64,000 nt of DNA, from positions 1-64,000 of the forward strand of contig CALKIU010000115.1 of NCBI GenBank assembly GCA_937995745.1. The letters run 5' to 3'. The DNA is from an uncultured Bacillaceae bacterium. Lineage in GTDB: Bacteria; Bacillota; Bacilli; Bacillales; Cytobacillaceae. The position numbers were made by a program, and so were the translations under genes. The notes below the pieces were generated by a model, which ran no database searches, had not been told where the DNA came from, and was given only the letters and a program-made list of their open reading frames with translations. This document shows positions 53,931 to 63,422 of the stretch, piece after piece (the first letter of the stretch is position 1; the number at the start of each line of letters is the position of its first letter).

Positions 53931-54868
53931 ATCGTCTGTCCGTTGAACTCCCCGGTCTTAAGTTGAAAAATCCTGTCATGCCTGCTTCGGGCTGTTTCGG
54001 ATTCGGAAGGGAATTCAGCCGGCTTTATGATTTGAATGTGCTCGGGGCCATTGTGATAAAAGCTACCACTGTTGAACCGAGGTTTGGAAATCCGACACCG
54101 AGGGTGGCGGAAACACCGGGCGGAATGTTGAATGCCATCGGCCTGCAAAACCCCGGACTGGAAAAAGTGATGGAAGAAGAACTGCCTTGGCTGGAGCAAT
54201 TTGACGTTCCAATTATTGCCAATATCGCCGGATCCACGGAAGAAGATTATGTCGAAGTGGCCAGAGTCATCTCCACGGCGAAAAACGTCCATGCCCTTGA
54301 ATTGAACATTTCTTGTCCGAACGTCAAAACGGGCGGCATTGCTTTCGGAACCATTCCCGAAGTCGCCAAGAGTCTGACGAAAAAAGTAAAAGAAGTGTCA
54401 TCCGTTCCGGTATACGTCAAACTTTCTCCCAACGTGACGAATATTGTGGAAATCGCCAAAGCGGTGGAAGAAGGCGGAGCGGACGGATTGACGATGATTA
54501 ATACGCTTTTGGGAATGAGAATCGATTTGCAAACGGCAAAGCCTGTCTTGGCGAATAAAACGGGCGGATTGTCGGGCCCGGCTATCAAGCCGGTGGCGTT
54601 AAGGATGATTTATGAAGTGAGCCAAAACGTCCGTTTGCCGATTATCGGCATGGGCGGAATCCAATCCGCCGAAGATGTCATTGAATTCTTTTATGCCGGG
54701 GCAAGCGCGGTGGCGGTGGGGACGGCCAATTTTATCGATCCGTTTGTTTGTCCGAAAATCATTGCCGAATTGCCTGAAGTGATGGACCGTTTGGGCATCG
54801 GGCATATATCCGAGTGTACGGGAAGGAGTTGGAAGAACGATGGGCGGCCCGCTTATCATTGCCCTTGA
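53927..54868 (+). CDS. pyrD: Dihydroorotate dehydrogenase, class 1B catalytic subunit
   Basis: FMN enzyme oxidising dihydroorotate to orotate. The 313-aa protein has PASGCFGFG near residue 19, the catalytic Cys130 in ELNISCPNVKTGG (class 1 uses Cys), and the FMN phosphate site GMGGIQSAEDVIEFFYAGASAVAVGTA. Pairing with PyrK marks class 1B. The ATG overlaps the pyrK stop (ATGA); the last 29 nt overlap pyrF. Confidence 0.96.
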   Translation: MNRLSVELPGLKLKNPVMPASGCFGFGREFSRLYDLNVLGAIVIKATTVEPRFGNPTPRVAETPGGMLNAIGLQNPGLEKVMEEELPWLEQFDVPIIANIAGSTEEDYVEVARVISTAKNVHALELNISCPNVKTGGIAFGTIPEVAKSLTKKVKEVSSVPVYVKLSPNVTNIVEIAKAVEEGGADGLTMINTLLGMRIDLQTAKPVLANKTGGLSGPAIKPVALRMIYEVSQNVRLPIIGMGGIQSAEDVIEFFYAGASAVAVGTANFIDPFVCPKIIAELPEVMDRLGIGHISECTGRSWKNDGRPAYHCP

Positions 54869-55553
54869 TTTTCCCGGCAAAACGGAAGTTGACCGGTTTC
54901 TTTCGCATTTCGGCAGCGAACAACTGTATCTGAAAGTGGGCATGGAACTGTTTTACCAGGAAGGTCCCGGGATTGTTCATCATTTAAAGGATAAAGGACA
55001 TCGAATTTTTCTCGATTTAAAACTTCACGACATTCCAAACACCGTGAAACGGGCGATGAAAGGTTTGGCCGGACTCGGAGTCGATCTGGTGAATGTGCAT
55101 GCGGCCGGGGGGAAAGAAATGATGTCCGCGGCCATCGAGGGGCTGGAAGAAGGAACACCGCCCGGGAAGGCCAGACCCCGATGCATAGCTGTAACACAGT
55201 TGACGAGCACTTCAGAAGAACAGATGCAAAAAGAGCAACTCATTAAAGTTTCGTTGGAAGAGTCTGTTCTTCATTATGCCGCGCTGGCACGGGATGCGGG
55301 ACTGGACGGCGTTGTTTGTTCCTCCCGGGAAGTTCGCTTGCTCCGCGAGTCGTTCGGTCCGGACTTTTTGACGGTGACACCTGGCATTCGTCTTGCCTCT
55401 GACGATGTCCAAGATCAAAAACGCGTTGCGACTCCCCAGTTTGCCAAGGAAGCCGGAGCATCCGCAATCGTTGTCGGCAGGGGGATCACCAAAGCAGACA
55501 ATCCGTATGCAAGCTATCTGTTATACAAGGAAGCCTGGGAGGGAAAAGCATGA
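54840..55553 (+). CDS. pyrF: Orotidine 5'-phosphate decarboxylase
   Basis: Decarboxylates OMP to UMP. The 237-aa TIM barrel has the catalytic D-K-x-x-D array as Asp59, Lys61 and Asp64 (FLDLKLHDIPNTV) and the phosphate site VVGRGITKADNP. GGAAGGAG precedes the ATG, which overlaps pyrD by 29 nt. The end overlaps pyrE by 4 nt. Confidence 0.97.
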   Translation: MGGPLIIALDFPGKTEVDRFLSHFGSEQLYLKVGMELFYQEGPGIVHHLKDKGHRIFLDLKLHDIPNTVKRAMKGLAGLGVDLVNVHAAGGKEMMSAAIEGLEEGTPPGKARPRCIAVTQLTSTSEEQMQKEQLIKVSLEESVLHYAALARDAGLDGVVCSSREVRLLRESFGPDFLTVTPGIRLASDDVQDQKRVATPQFAKEAGASAIVVGRGITKADNPYASYLLYKEAWEGKA

Positions 55554-56182
55554 AAAAGTACATTGCCGAAAAGTTGCTGGAAATTCAAGCAGTTGCCTTG
55601 AGGCCCAATGACCCGTTTACGTGGTCTTCCGGCCTGAAATCCCCTGTTTATTGCGATAACCGGTTGACCCTTTCTTATCCCGAAATCCGACGGGAAATTG
55701 CCAAAGGACTAAAGGACTTGATTTTGGAGAAGTTTCCCGATGCGGAAGTGATTGCCGGAACGGCGACCGCCGGCATTCCCCATGCGGCGTGGGTGAGTGA
55801 ATTGATGAATCTTCCCATGTGCTATGTGAGATCGAAAGCAAAAGGCCACGGGAAGGGAAATCAAATTGAAGGCAAGGTTTCCGCCGGGCAGAAAGTGGTC
55901 GTTGTGGAAGATTTGATTTCCACCGGCGGCAGCGTCATTACGGCCGTGAATGCATTGAGAGAGGCCGGTTGCGAAGTTCTCGGAGCCGTTTCCATTTTTA
56001 CATATGAATTGGAAAAGGGTCGGAAAATGTTGGCGGAAGCGGATGTAGTGGCTTATTCTTTAACGGATTTCACTACATTAATTTCGGTGGCAGAAAGCAA
56101 GGGATATATCCGAGAAGAAGACATGGCCGTTCTGGAAGAATGGAAAATGGATCCCGAGCAGTGGGACAAACGGCACAGATAA
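55550..56182 (+). CDS. pyrE: Orotate phosphoribosyltransferase
   Basis: Orotate plus PRPP gives OMP. The 210-aa type I PRT fold has the PRPP motif VVVVEDLISTGGS (116-128) and the flexible loop RSKAKGHGKGNQIEG (about 94-108). The ATG overlaps the pyrF stop. Last gene of the pyr operon, followed by a strong terminator. The cysteine/sulfate genes that follow pyrE in B. subtilis are absent. Confidence 0.97.
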   Translation: MKKYIAEKLLEIQAVALRPNDPFTWSSGLKSPVYCDNRLTLSYPEIRREIAKGLKDLILEKFPDAEVIAGTATAGIPHAAWVSELMNLPMCYVRSKAKGHGKGNQIEGKVSAGQKVVVVEDLISTGGSVITAVNALREAGCEVLGAVSIFTYELEKGRKMLAEADVVAYSLTDFTTLISVAESKGYIREEDMAVLEEWKMDPEQWDKRHR

Positions 56183-56194
56183 TGTTTTCGTACA

Positions 56195-56236
56195 AAAAAG
56201 GGAAAGGCGGTCCATCAGCACCGCCTTTCCCTTTTT
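56195..56236. terminator. Bidirectional terminator between pyrE and rqcH
   Basis: Perfect 17-bp stem: AAAAAGGGAAAGGCGGT pairs with ACCGCCTTTCCCTTTTT around an 8-nt loop. A-rich and T-rich ends make it work for both converging genes. Confidence 0.92.
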
Positions 56237-56273
56237 GTATTTATGAATCGCCGAGCCTTCCGGAACGTGCCGG

Positions 56274-57983
56274 TCAAGCTTTTAATTTGAGAACCGTTTC
56301 TTTATCCGGTGTTACGTAAACGGTTTGCTGCCGTTCATAGATGACAAAACCCGGTTTTGCTCCGGCCGGTTTTTTGACGTAACGGATTCTCGTATAATCA
56401 ACGGGGACGGAACTTGAATCCCTCGCTTTGCTGTAATAGGCGGCCAGTACGGCAGCCTCCTTTATTGTTTGCGGCGAGGGGTCTTTGCTTCTAATGACCA
56501 CGTGGGAACCGGGAATGTCTTTCACGTGAAGCCACCAGTCGTCTTTTGCGGCCAATTTGTTTGTCAAGAAATCATTTTGTTTATTGTTTTTCCCGACGAG
56601 AATTTCTGTTCCGTCGGATGAAACGTAGCGTTCAAGCTTCGGTTTTTCCGGTTTTCTTCTCTTGTTGTTTTTTCGCTGCCTTTCCCGCAAATATCCTCCT
56701 TCTATCAATTCTTCCCTGATTTCTTCGATGTCTTCCGGCGAGGCGCTCTCAATTTGCTGTTGGAGTGTTTCAAAATACGTGATTTCTTCGGCAGTCTTTT
56801 CCATTTGCTCTTTTACGGCAACGAGGGCGTTTTTGGCTTTCTGGTATTTGGAGAAGTACCATTGGCTGTTTTCCGCCGGGCCTTTTTGCGGATCGAGAGG
56901 GATCGTTATGGTGGCGCCGGAATCGTCATAATAGTTTTCAACGGTGATTTCTTTCATCCCTTTTTTCACCCTGAATAAATTGGCCGTCAGAAGTTCCCCG
57001 CACAGCCTGAAATAATCGGAATTTTCCGCTTCTTTGAGAGTCTGGCGGAGTTTTTCCATCTTTTTCTCATTTTTCGCCTTTTCATTAAGGATAAATTTTT
57101 CCAAATCCCTCGCCATTTGTTTGACCCGGTCCCTGTCGGCTTTGCCAAAATAAAAACGGTCGAGAAGGTCGCTCAAGGAAGAAAATGTTTGCGTCTCGCC
57201 CTGCAAATGACCGAGAGGGAACAAGTAAAATGCTTCTTTGTTTTCACTTTTGGTCAGAGCTGGTTCATAATTTCCGCTTCGGACTTTGTCAACGAGTTTT
57301 AAGAAGGTTTTCGGAAGCGTTATCCGGTTCGCGATGCCCGCCTGATGCAACACTTCTTTGGCAAAAAGCGGGGAAATGCCGGAAAAATTGGCCACGAGCT
57401 GTTTATCCAATTTGCCGGAATTAAAATCAATTTTCCTTAAAACGTCTTCTTCCCCGGCCAAAAACGGATCCATTTTGTCCTGAGGCGGAGGAGGAATGTA
57501 TTCATGGCCGGGCAAAACCGCCCTGTATCTGTTGACCGCAGGGGAAACGTGCTTAATGCTGTCGATAATTGTTCCTTTTTCTTTATCCACCAAAATGATG
57601 TTGCTGTGCTTGCCCATAATTTCAACGATCAGCCGCTTGTATGATAAATCCCCCAGTTCATTTCTTCCTTTTGCCTCAATGATGATGATGCGGTCTATGC
57701 CGGCTTGGCTGATTTTTTCGATGACAGCCCCTTCCAAATGTTTTCGCAGCACCATGCAAAACATCGGAGGTTCTGCCGGGTTTTCCGCCGTTTCTTTTGT
57801 GATTTGCACTCTGGCGTAATTGGGATGGGCAGAAACCAAAAGCCTGTGGTTTTCGCCTTTTGCCCTGACGAGGAGAACAATTTCGTTGTTTACCGGTTGA
57901 TAAATTTTAGTAATTCTTCCGCCTTCAAGCCGGGAAGCCAGTTCCCCGGCCATTGCCCGTGTAAACAGACCGTCAAATGACAT
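56274..57983 (-). CDS. rqcH: Rqc2 homologue RqcH (NFACT family, YloA/FbpA)
   Basis: Ribosome-associated quality-control factor that adds C-terminal alanine tails to peptides stalled on free 50S subunits. The 569-aa protein has the NFACT-N domain with the conserved Asp97-Arg98 pair (AGIDRII), a helix-hairpin and coiled-coil middle (about 270-420), and a C-terminal NFACT-R domain (DDWWLHVKDIPGSHVVIRS). Older names call it a fibronectin-binding protein. The start ATG at 57983 lies 9 nt after AAAGG; an upstream ATG at 57992 abuts that site. Confidence 0.95.
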   Translation of the reverse strand: MSFDGLFTRAMAGELASRLEGGRITKIYQPVNNEIVLLVRAKGENHRLLVSAHPNYARVQITKETAENPAEPPMFCMVLRKHLEGAVIEKISQAGIDRIIIIEAKGRNELGDLSYKRLIVEIMGKHSNIILVDKEKGTIIDSIKHVSPAVNRYRAVLPGHEYIPPPPQDKMDPFLAGEEDVLRKIDFNSGKLDKQLVANFSGISPLFAKEVLHQAGIANRITLPKTFLKLVDKVRSGNYEPALTKSENKEAFYLFPLGHLQGETQTFSSLSDLLDRFYFGKADRDRVKQMARDLEKFILNEKAKNEKKMEKLRQTLKEAENSDYFRLCGELLTANLFRVKKGMKEITVENYYDDSGATITIPLDPQKGPAENSQWYFSKYQKAKNALVAVKEQMEKTAEEITYFETLQQQIESASPEDIEEIREELIEGGYLRERQRKNNKRRKPEKPKLERYVSSDGTEILVGKNNKQNDFLTNKLAAKDDWWLHVKDIPGSHVVIRSKDPSPQTIKEAAVLAAYYSKARDSSSVPVDYTRIRYVKKPAGAKPGFVIYERQQTVYVTPDKETVLKLKA

Positions 57984-58029
57984 ATGAAACATCCTTTACT
58001 TTGTTAATTTCATCCGCTTCCACTTGCTC

Positions 58030-58058
58030 ATTGTAGCATTTTTTTGGACAAGGCTGAA
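58030..58058 (-). promoter_or_regulatory. Possible promoter of rqcH
   Basis: Read on the minus strand: TTCAGC, 17-nt spacer, TACAAT preceded by TGC (extended -10). The -35 is weak. Confidence 0.4.
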
Positions 58059-58117
58059 TAAGTTTTCTTTAGGATATCCTTTTTGGGCAGTAATTAAAGG
58101 AGGAAGTGAAATGCCGG

Positions 58118-60805
58118 ATGAAGTACTATCAAATGAGCGAAAGGGACGTTGAAAGAGCGCTCAATACAAATTTTAAAACGGGACTTTCGGAAAAAGAAGC
58201 GGAAAAAAGGCTGAAGCAATTCGGCTACAATGAACTGGATGAAGGGAAAAAGCAATCGGCATTGCTTTTATTCTTTAACCAATTTAAAGATTTTATGGTG
58301 ATCGTCTTATTGGGTGCAACATTGATTTCCGGTTTGCTCGGAGAATATATAGATGCCGTCGCCATTATTTCCATCGTCATCCTGAACGGGTTATTGGGAT
58401 TTTTTCAAGAACGGAAAGCGGAAAAATCGCTGCAGGCTCTCAAAGATTTATCAGCTCCCCATGTATATGTTTGTCGCGACGGGATATGGAAAAAAATCCC
58501 TTCCAAAATGGTCACCGTCGGCGATGTATTGAAATTTTCCAGCGGCGACCGGATTGGAGCCGATGTCCGGTTGATTCAAGCAAACAGCTTGGAAATTGAA
58601 GAATCGGCATTGACTGGTGAATCGGTTCCGGTGCCGAAAACGGCCGGTCCCATTAATCAGGAACATATGAATATTGGCGATTTGGAAAACATGGCTTTTA
58701 TGGGCACGATGATTACCCGGGGAAGTGGCATGGGAGTCGTTACGGCTACGGGAATGAATACGGCCATGGGCCAAATTGCCGATATGCTCCAGCAGGCTGA
58801 GGCAATGACCACACCGTTGCAAAGACGGCTCGAACAGCTGGGAAAAATTTTGATTGCCGTGGCCGTTTTGTTGACCGTTCTTGTCGTTGTGATCGGCGTT
58901 CTGCAAGGACATGAACTTTATACGATGTTTATGGCCGGGGTATCTTTGGCCGTCGCCGCCATTCCTGAAGGGCTGCCGGCCATTGTCACCGTCGTTTTAT
59001 CGCTCGGCGTGCAGCGGATGATCAAGAAAAACGCCATTGTCAAAAAGCTTCCCGCCGTCGAGACTTTAGGTTGCGCTTCGGTTATTTGTTCCGATAAGAC
59101 GGGAACGATGACGCAAAACAAAATGACCGTCACCGCCCTCTGGTCGGGGGGAAAAACATGGCGCGTGGAAGGAAGCGGCTACGAACCTAAAGGAAATTTC
59201 TACTTGGGAGATGAGAAAGTTCCCCTCGATATTGACAGAGAAAAGGCTCTGCAGCAATTGTTGATGTTCGGGATGCTTTGCAATCATGCGGAAATCAAAG
59301 AAAAAGACGGGAAATTCGCCATCGACGGCGATCCGACGGAAGGGGCATTGCTGGTTGCCGCCATGAAGGCCGGTTTTAACAAAGAGTCCCTTTTAAAGGA
59401 ATATCAAGTGGTGAAAGAATTTCCTTTTGATTCAGCCCGGAAAATGATGAGCGTTATCGTCCGCGACCGGAGCGGGCGGCAGTTTATTGTGACGAAAGGC
59501 GCCCCTGACGTTTTGGCGGAAATAAGCGAATCGATCCTTTGGGACGGAAAAAAACAATTCTTCTCTGCGGAATTAAAGGAAAAATGGCAGGCAGCCATCA
59601 ATCAAATGGCCTCTCAAGCATTGAGGACGATTGCCATCGGTTTCAGGGAAATTCCGGCAAATACTTTAATACTGGATGAAAAAGAAGCGGAAAATTCTTT
59701 GACCTTAATCGGTTTGCAAGGCATGATGGATCCTCCGCGTCCTGAAGTGAAAGGAGCCGTCAAAGAATGCAAGGAAGCGGGAATCAGGACGATCATGATT
59801 ACCGGGGATCACGTAAATACTGCCAAAGCAATTGCAAAAGATCTGGGGATATTAACAGCAAGCAGAAACAAGGCGCTGACCGGCAATGAATTATCTTCCA
59901 TGTCCGTTGAAGATATTGAGAAAGTGGTCGATCACGTATCGGTGTTTGCCCGCGTGTCCCCGGAACATAAGCTGAAAATTGTCAAAGCGCTGCAAAACAA
60001 AGGACACATTGTTGCGATGACCGGAGACGGCGTAAACGACGCCCCGGCGATCAAAGCAGCGGACATCGGCATCGCCATGGGGATTGCCGGCACGGATGTG
60101 GCTAAAGAAGCTTCCTCCTTGGTGCTTCTCGATGATAATTTTGCGACGATAAAGGAAGCCATCAAAGAAGGGCGGAATATTTATGAAAATATCAGAAAAT
60201 TCATCCGCTATTTGCTTGCTTCCAATGTCGGCGAAATACTCGTCATGCTTTTTGCCATGTTGCTTGCTTTGCCTTTGCCATTGGTCCCCATTCAAATTTT
60301 GTGGGTGAACCTTGTCACGGACGGTTTGCCGGCGATGGCTCTCGGTCTTGACCAACCGGAGGAAGATGTGATGCGCCGCAAGCCCCGCAGTCCCGATGAA
60401 GGGGTATTTGCCCGGGGATTGGGGTGGAAAGTGGTCTCGCGGGGGTTTTTAATCGGCATTGCCACATTGGCGGCCTTTATGACGGTATATTATCAAAATC
60501 CGGACGAACTCGCCTATGCACAGACGGTTGCCTTTGCCACCCTTGTGTTGGCCCAACTGATCCATGTGTTTGATTGCAGAAGCGAAAAATCGATTTTGGC
60601 GAGAAATCCGTTTGAAAATAAGTATTTGACGGGGGCCGTTTTATCTTCTCTCATCTTGATGCTCGTTGTTATCTATTATCCTCCTTTGCAGCCCGTCTTC
60701 CATACGGTGCCGATAGAAGCGCGCGACTGGCTTCTCGTTGCCGGCATGGCGGCAATCCCGACGTTTTTGCTGGCCGGTTCATATTTATTAAGAAAATCCA
60801 GCTGA
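58118..60805 (+). CDS. yloB: Calcium-transporting P-type ATPase (YloB, SERCA-like)
   Basis: P2A-type Ca2+ pump of the cell membrane. The 895-aa protein has the A-domain TGES (167-170), TM4 motif PEGLP (283-287), phosphorylated Asp326 in DKTGT, and the hinge TGDGVNDAPAIKAADIG. Ten TM helices are expected. B. subtilis YloB is made in sporulation and needed for spore resistance. The ATG at 58118 matches the family start; GTG 58106 sits 2 nt after GGAGG and is the alternative. Confidence 0.93.
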   Translation: MKYYQMSERDVERALNTNFKTGLSEKEAEKRLKQFGYNELDEGKKQSALLLFFNQFKDFMVIVLLGATLISGLLGEYIDAVAIISIVILNGLLGFFQERKAEKSLQALKDLSAPHVYVCRDGIWKKIPSKMVTVGDVLKFSSGDRIGADVRLIQANSLEIEESALTGESVPVPKTAGPINQEHMNIGDLENMAFMGTMITRGSGMGVVTATGMNTAMGQIADMLQQAEAMTTPLQRRLEQLGKILIAVAVLLTVLVVVIGVLQGHELYTMFMAGVSLAVAAIPEGLPAIVTVVLSLGVQRMIKKNAIVKKLPAVETLGCASVICSDKTGTMTQNKMTVTALWSGGKTWRVEGSGYEPKGNFYLGDEKVPLDIDREKALQQLLMFGMLCNHAEIKEKDGKFAIDGDPTEGALLVAAMKAGFNKESLLKEYQVVKEFPFDSARKMMSVIVRDRSGRQFIVTKGAPDVLAEISESILWDGKKQFFSAELKEKWQAAINQMASQALRTIAIGFREIPANTLILDEKEAENSLTLIGLQGMMDPPRPEVKGAVKECKEAGIRTIMITGDHVNTAKAIAKDLGILTASRNKALTGNELSSMSVEDIEKVVDHVSVFARVSPEHKLKIVKALQNKGHIVAMTGDGVNDAPAIKAADIGIAMGIAGTDVAKEASSLVLLDDNFATIKEAIKEGRNIYENIRKFIRYLLASNVGEILVMLFAMLLALPLPLVPIQILWVNLVTDGLPAMALGLDQPEEDVMRRKPRSPDEGVFARGLGWKVVSRGFLIGIATLAAFMTVYYQNPDELAYAQTVAFATLVLAQLIHVFDCRSEKSILARNPFENKYLTGAVLSSLILMLVVIYYPPLQPVFHTVPIEARDWLLVAGMAAIPTFLLAGSYLLRKSS

Positions 60806-60822
60806 ATTATGTTATAATCCAT

Positions 60823-60856
60823 AAGGTAATAGGGAAAATCTCTATTACCTTTTTTG
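60823..60856 (+). terminator. Terminator after yloB
   Basis: Perfect 10-bp stem AAGGTAATAG/CTATTACCTT with a 9-nt loop (60823-60851), followed by TTTTT. Confidence 0.88.
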
Positions 60857-61023
60857 TGCCTTTTCTCCTGTCGGAATTTTTTCATGTACGGCCAGGCGAA
60901 AGGCGTGTCCCGTTTGCGGGATGTTGGCGGAAGGATGGCGCCTGAGCGCAATTTCCGCAAGACGAAATTTCCCGGTCTTACCGTTGTGAAGAAGACAACC
61001 TTTTTGCTGCCGGGAAATGCCCA

Positions 61024-61053
61024 TTGGTTCCTTTTGGGATTTGGAATTATAAA
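61024..61053 (+). promoter_or_regulatory. Possible promoter of yloC-remA-gmk-rpoZ
   Basis: TTGGTT at 61024-61029, 18-nt spacer, TATAAA at 61048-61053. It lies 55 nt before the yloC start, in a gap that otherwise shows no gene. Confidence 0.35.
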
Positions 61054-61107
61054 AGTACTTGTGTTTCATTTTTGCCATATTCTAAAATAATGTTTGGATG
61101 TGTTCTA

Positions 61108-61983
61108 ATGGTTAGCAGTATGACAGGATTTGGACGCGGTAAAAGCCAATCGGATACGCATGCTGTAACGGTGGAAATAAAAACTGTCAATCACCGTTTT
61201 TTGGAATGCCAAGTTCGCATGCCCCGCCAGCTATTAAGAATGGAAGACAAAATAAGAAAATTGATAGCGGGACAATTAAGCCGCGGAAGAGTGGAAGTTT
61301 ATGTGACAATTTCCGGACAGGAAATTTTCAGTCCGAAAATTTACGTCAATTGGAATTTGCTTGATGAATACGTTCAAGCTGTCCGGCAAATCCGGGAAAA
61401 ATACGGGCTTCATTCCGAACTGTCAATCAGTGATTTGTTAAGGCTCGACGATGTGTTTTCCGTTGAAGAGGAGGACAACGGGATTGCGGAATTGGAGAAG
61501 CTTGTGTTGGAAGCCGTTAATAAGGCATTGACCGTTGTGAGAGAAGCGCGGCTGGCGGAAGGGGCGGCGCTGGCGAAAGATGTGCTCGGGCACTTGGAAA
61601 AATTCAAATGCAGGCTTGAAAAAGTTAAAGAATATGTGCCCGCCGTTGTTGAACAATATACGGAGCGCTTGAAAAAACGGATGACCGAATTTGCCAACGG
61701 TGAACTGGATGAGGGCCGTCTGTTGAATGAAGTGGCTGTTTTTGCCGACAGGGCGGATATCAGTGAAGAGCTGGCCAGGTTGGCAAGCCATATCGTACAA
61801 TTTGAAAACAGCATGAAATTGGATGAACCTATCGGGAGAAAGCTGGATTTTTTTCTTCAGGAAATGAACCGGGAAGTGAATACGATTGGCGCAAAAGCCA
61901 ATGATGCCGGCATCGCTCTTGAAGTTGTGGAGATGAAAAGCCTGTTGGAAAAAATGAAAGAGCAGGTGCAAAATATAGAGTAA
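61108..61983 (+). CDS. yloC: YicC family endoribonuclease-like protein YloC
   Basis: 291-aa YicC/YloC protein (the same length as B. subtilis YloC), a family with RNase activity reported for B. subtilis and E. coli members. The N-terminal SSMTGFGRG and VKTVNHR-like EIKTVNHRFLECQVRMPR, and the C-terminal GRKLDFFLQEMNREVNTIGAKAND, are diagnostic. The ATG at 61108 follows GGATGTG weakly; ATG 61090 and ATG 61120 are alternatives. It heads the remA-gmk-rpoZ group. Confidence 0.92.
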   Translation: MVSSMTGFGRGKSQSDTHAVTVEIKTVNHRFLECQVRMPRQLLRMEDKIRKLIAGQLSRGRVEVYVTISGQEIFSPKIYVNWNLLDEYVQAVRQIREKYGLHSELSISDLLRLDDVFSVEEEDNGIAELEKLVLEAVNKALTVVREARLAEGAALAKDVLGHLEKFKCRLEKVKEYVPAVVEQYTERLKKRMTEFANGELDEGRLLNEVAVFADRADISEELARLASHIVQFENSMKLDEPIGRKLDFFLQEMNREVNTIGAKANDAGIALEVVEMKSLLEKMKEQVQNIE

Positions 61984-62087
61984 ATTCGGTTGTCCCTTGT
62001 TTTTATCCGCCGGACGGATTTGCTGCAAAGTATATTTTCAGCCGGACGGTCAATAATAGAAATTTAACAACCGGGCGGGGGAAGATT

Positions 62088-62351
62088 ATGACAATTAAAT
62101 TGATAAACATTGGATTTGGCAATATTGTTGCGGCAAACCGGATTGTATCGATCGTCAGTCCGGAATCGGCTCCCATCAAGAGGATCATCCATGATGCCAG
62201 GGAACAGGGTTCTTTGATTGATGCTACATATGGAAGAAGAACCAGGGCAGTCATTATTATGGACAGCGATCACGTTATTCTGTCCGCCGTTCAACCGGAG
62301 ACAGTCGCGGCGAGATTGAATGATCGGAATGACATCATAGATGAAGGGTAG
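62088..62351 (+). CDS. remA: Extracellular matrix regulator RemA
   Basis: 87-aa DUF370 DNA-binding protein that activates biofilm-matrix and osmoprotection genes in B. subtilis. It forms a ring that wraps DNA. The family core KLINIGFGNIVAANRIVSIVSPESAPIKR and the ATYGRRTRAVIIMDSDHVILS segment are intact. CGGGGGAAG precedes the ATG. It is followed 9 nt later by gmk. Confidence 0.96.
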   Translation: MTIKLINIGFGNIVAANRIVSIVSPESAPIKRIIHDAREQGSLIDATYGRRTRAVIIMDSDHVILSAVQPETVAARLNDRNDIIDEG

Positions 62352-62360
62352 GTTGGCTTA

Positions 62361-62975
62361 ATGCATGAAAAAGGTTTGTTAATCGTTCTTTCCGGACCGT
62401 CCGGTGTCGGAAAGGGAACGGTGCGCAAAGCGATTTTTTCCGATCCGGATGTAGATTTTGAATATTCCATTTCCGTTACTACGCGTCCGCCGCGTGAAGG
62501 GGAAGTGGATGGAGTCGATTATTTCTTCAAAACAAAAGAAGAATTTGAAGAACTGATCAGGCAAGGAAAACTTCTTGAATATGCAGAGTTTGTCGGACAC
62601 TATTACGGCACGCCCCTTGATTATGTCCAGGAGACGTTAAATAAAGGAAAGGACATATTTTTGGAAATAGAAGTGGAAGGCGCCAAACAAGTGAGGGAAA
62701 AATTCCCCGACGGGTTGTTTATCTTTTTGGTGCCCCCGAGCCTTTCGGAATTAAAAAAGAGAATTGAGACAAGAGGCACTGAAAGCGAAGAAGTCATTCA
62801 AAACCGTTTGAAGGTGGCCAAAGAAGAGATAGAAATGATGCACCTGTACGATTATGTGGTGGAGAATGACCGCGTGGATTTGGCCGTGGAGCGCATCAAG
62901 GCCATCATTGTGGCAGAACATCACAGAAGGGAAAGAGTGGAGCCTAAATATAGAAAATTGTTGGAGGTAAGATAA
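62361..62975 (+). CDS. gmk: Guanylate kinase
   Basis: ATP-dependent phosphorylation of GMP to GDP. The 204-aa protein has the P loop GPSGVGKGT (12-20), the GMP-binding SVTTRPPREGEVDGVDYFF, and the lid region RLKVAKEEIE. Essential, and the usual partner of rpoZ and coaBC. Confidence 0.98.
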   Translation: MHEKGLLIVLSGPSGVGKGTVRKAIFSDPDVDFEYSISVTTRPPREGEVDGVDYFFKTKEEFEELIRQGKLLEYAEFVGHYYGTPLDYVQETLNKGKDIFLEIEVEGAKQVREKFPDGLFIFLVPPSLSELKKRIETRGTESEEVIQNRLKVAKEEIEMMHLYDYVVENDRVDLAVERIKAIIVAEHHRRERVEPKYRKLLEVR

Positions 62976-62976
62976 C

Positions 62977-63192
62977 ATGCTGTATCCTTCCATTGACACG
63001 TTGATGGAAAAGATCGACTCTAAATATTCCCTTGTCTGCGTTGCAGCCAAACGGGCCCGAAAAATTCAAGACGGAGACACACCGTATTTGGAACATTATA
63101 AATGCGTCAAACCTGTTGGCAAAGCCTTGGAAGAAATTGCTCAAGACAAGCTGACATTCGTTGTGGACGGGCAGATAAAAAAGAATGCTTAA
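62977..63192 (+). CDS. rpoZ: DNA-directed RNA polymerase omega subunit
   Basis: 71-aa omega subunit that helps assemble beta-prime into RNA polymerase. Conserved core YSLVCVAAKRARKI and KPVGKALEEI. TTGGAGG precedes the ATG; it begins 1 nt after the gmk stop. Confidence 0.96.
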   Translation: MLYPSIDTLMEKIDSKYSLVCVAAKRARKIQDGDTPYLEHYKCVKPVGKALEEIAQDKLTFVVDGQIKKNA

Positions 63193-63240
63193 GGGGCTGT
63201 TCCGACAGCCTCCATTTTCTGTTCATAAAGAAGCACTTTG

Positions 63241-63270
63241 AAACAACCTAAAATAATAGGTTGTTTTTTA
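63241..63270 (+). terminator. Terminator after rpoZ
   Basis: Perfect 10-bp stem AAACAACCTA/TAGGTTGTTT with a 6-nt loop (63241-63266), then TTTTA. A smaller hairpin GGCTGT/ACAGCC lies at 63195-63210 without a close T run. Confidence 0.85.
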
Positions 63271-63422
63271 TTTCTATCCGCAAACACAAAAATGAAGCTG
63301 TCAAATGGCCAATAATTCATGCGGGCGGTTATTCACCTGTATGGAGAAATTAGTGCAATCCATCGACAATTCTTGCATAATGGAAAGTAGTAAACAGACA
63401 TAAAATGAAAGGAACGATCATC

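Noticed and set aside
60810..60818. Extended -10 (TGTTATAAT) after yloB
   Set aside because: No -35, and transcription would start within the yloB terminator stem.
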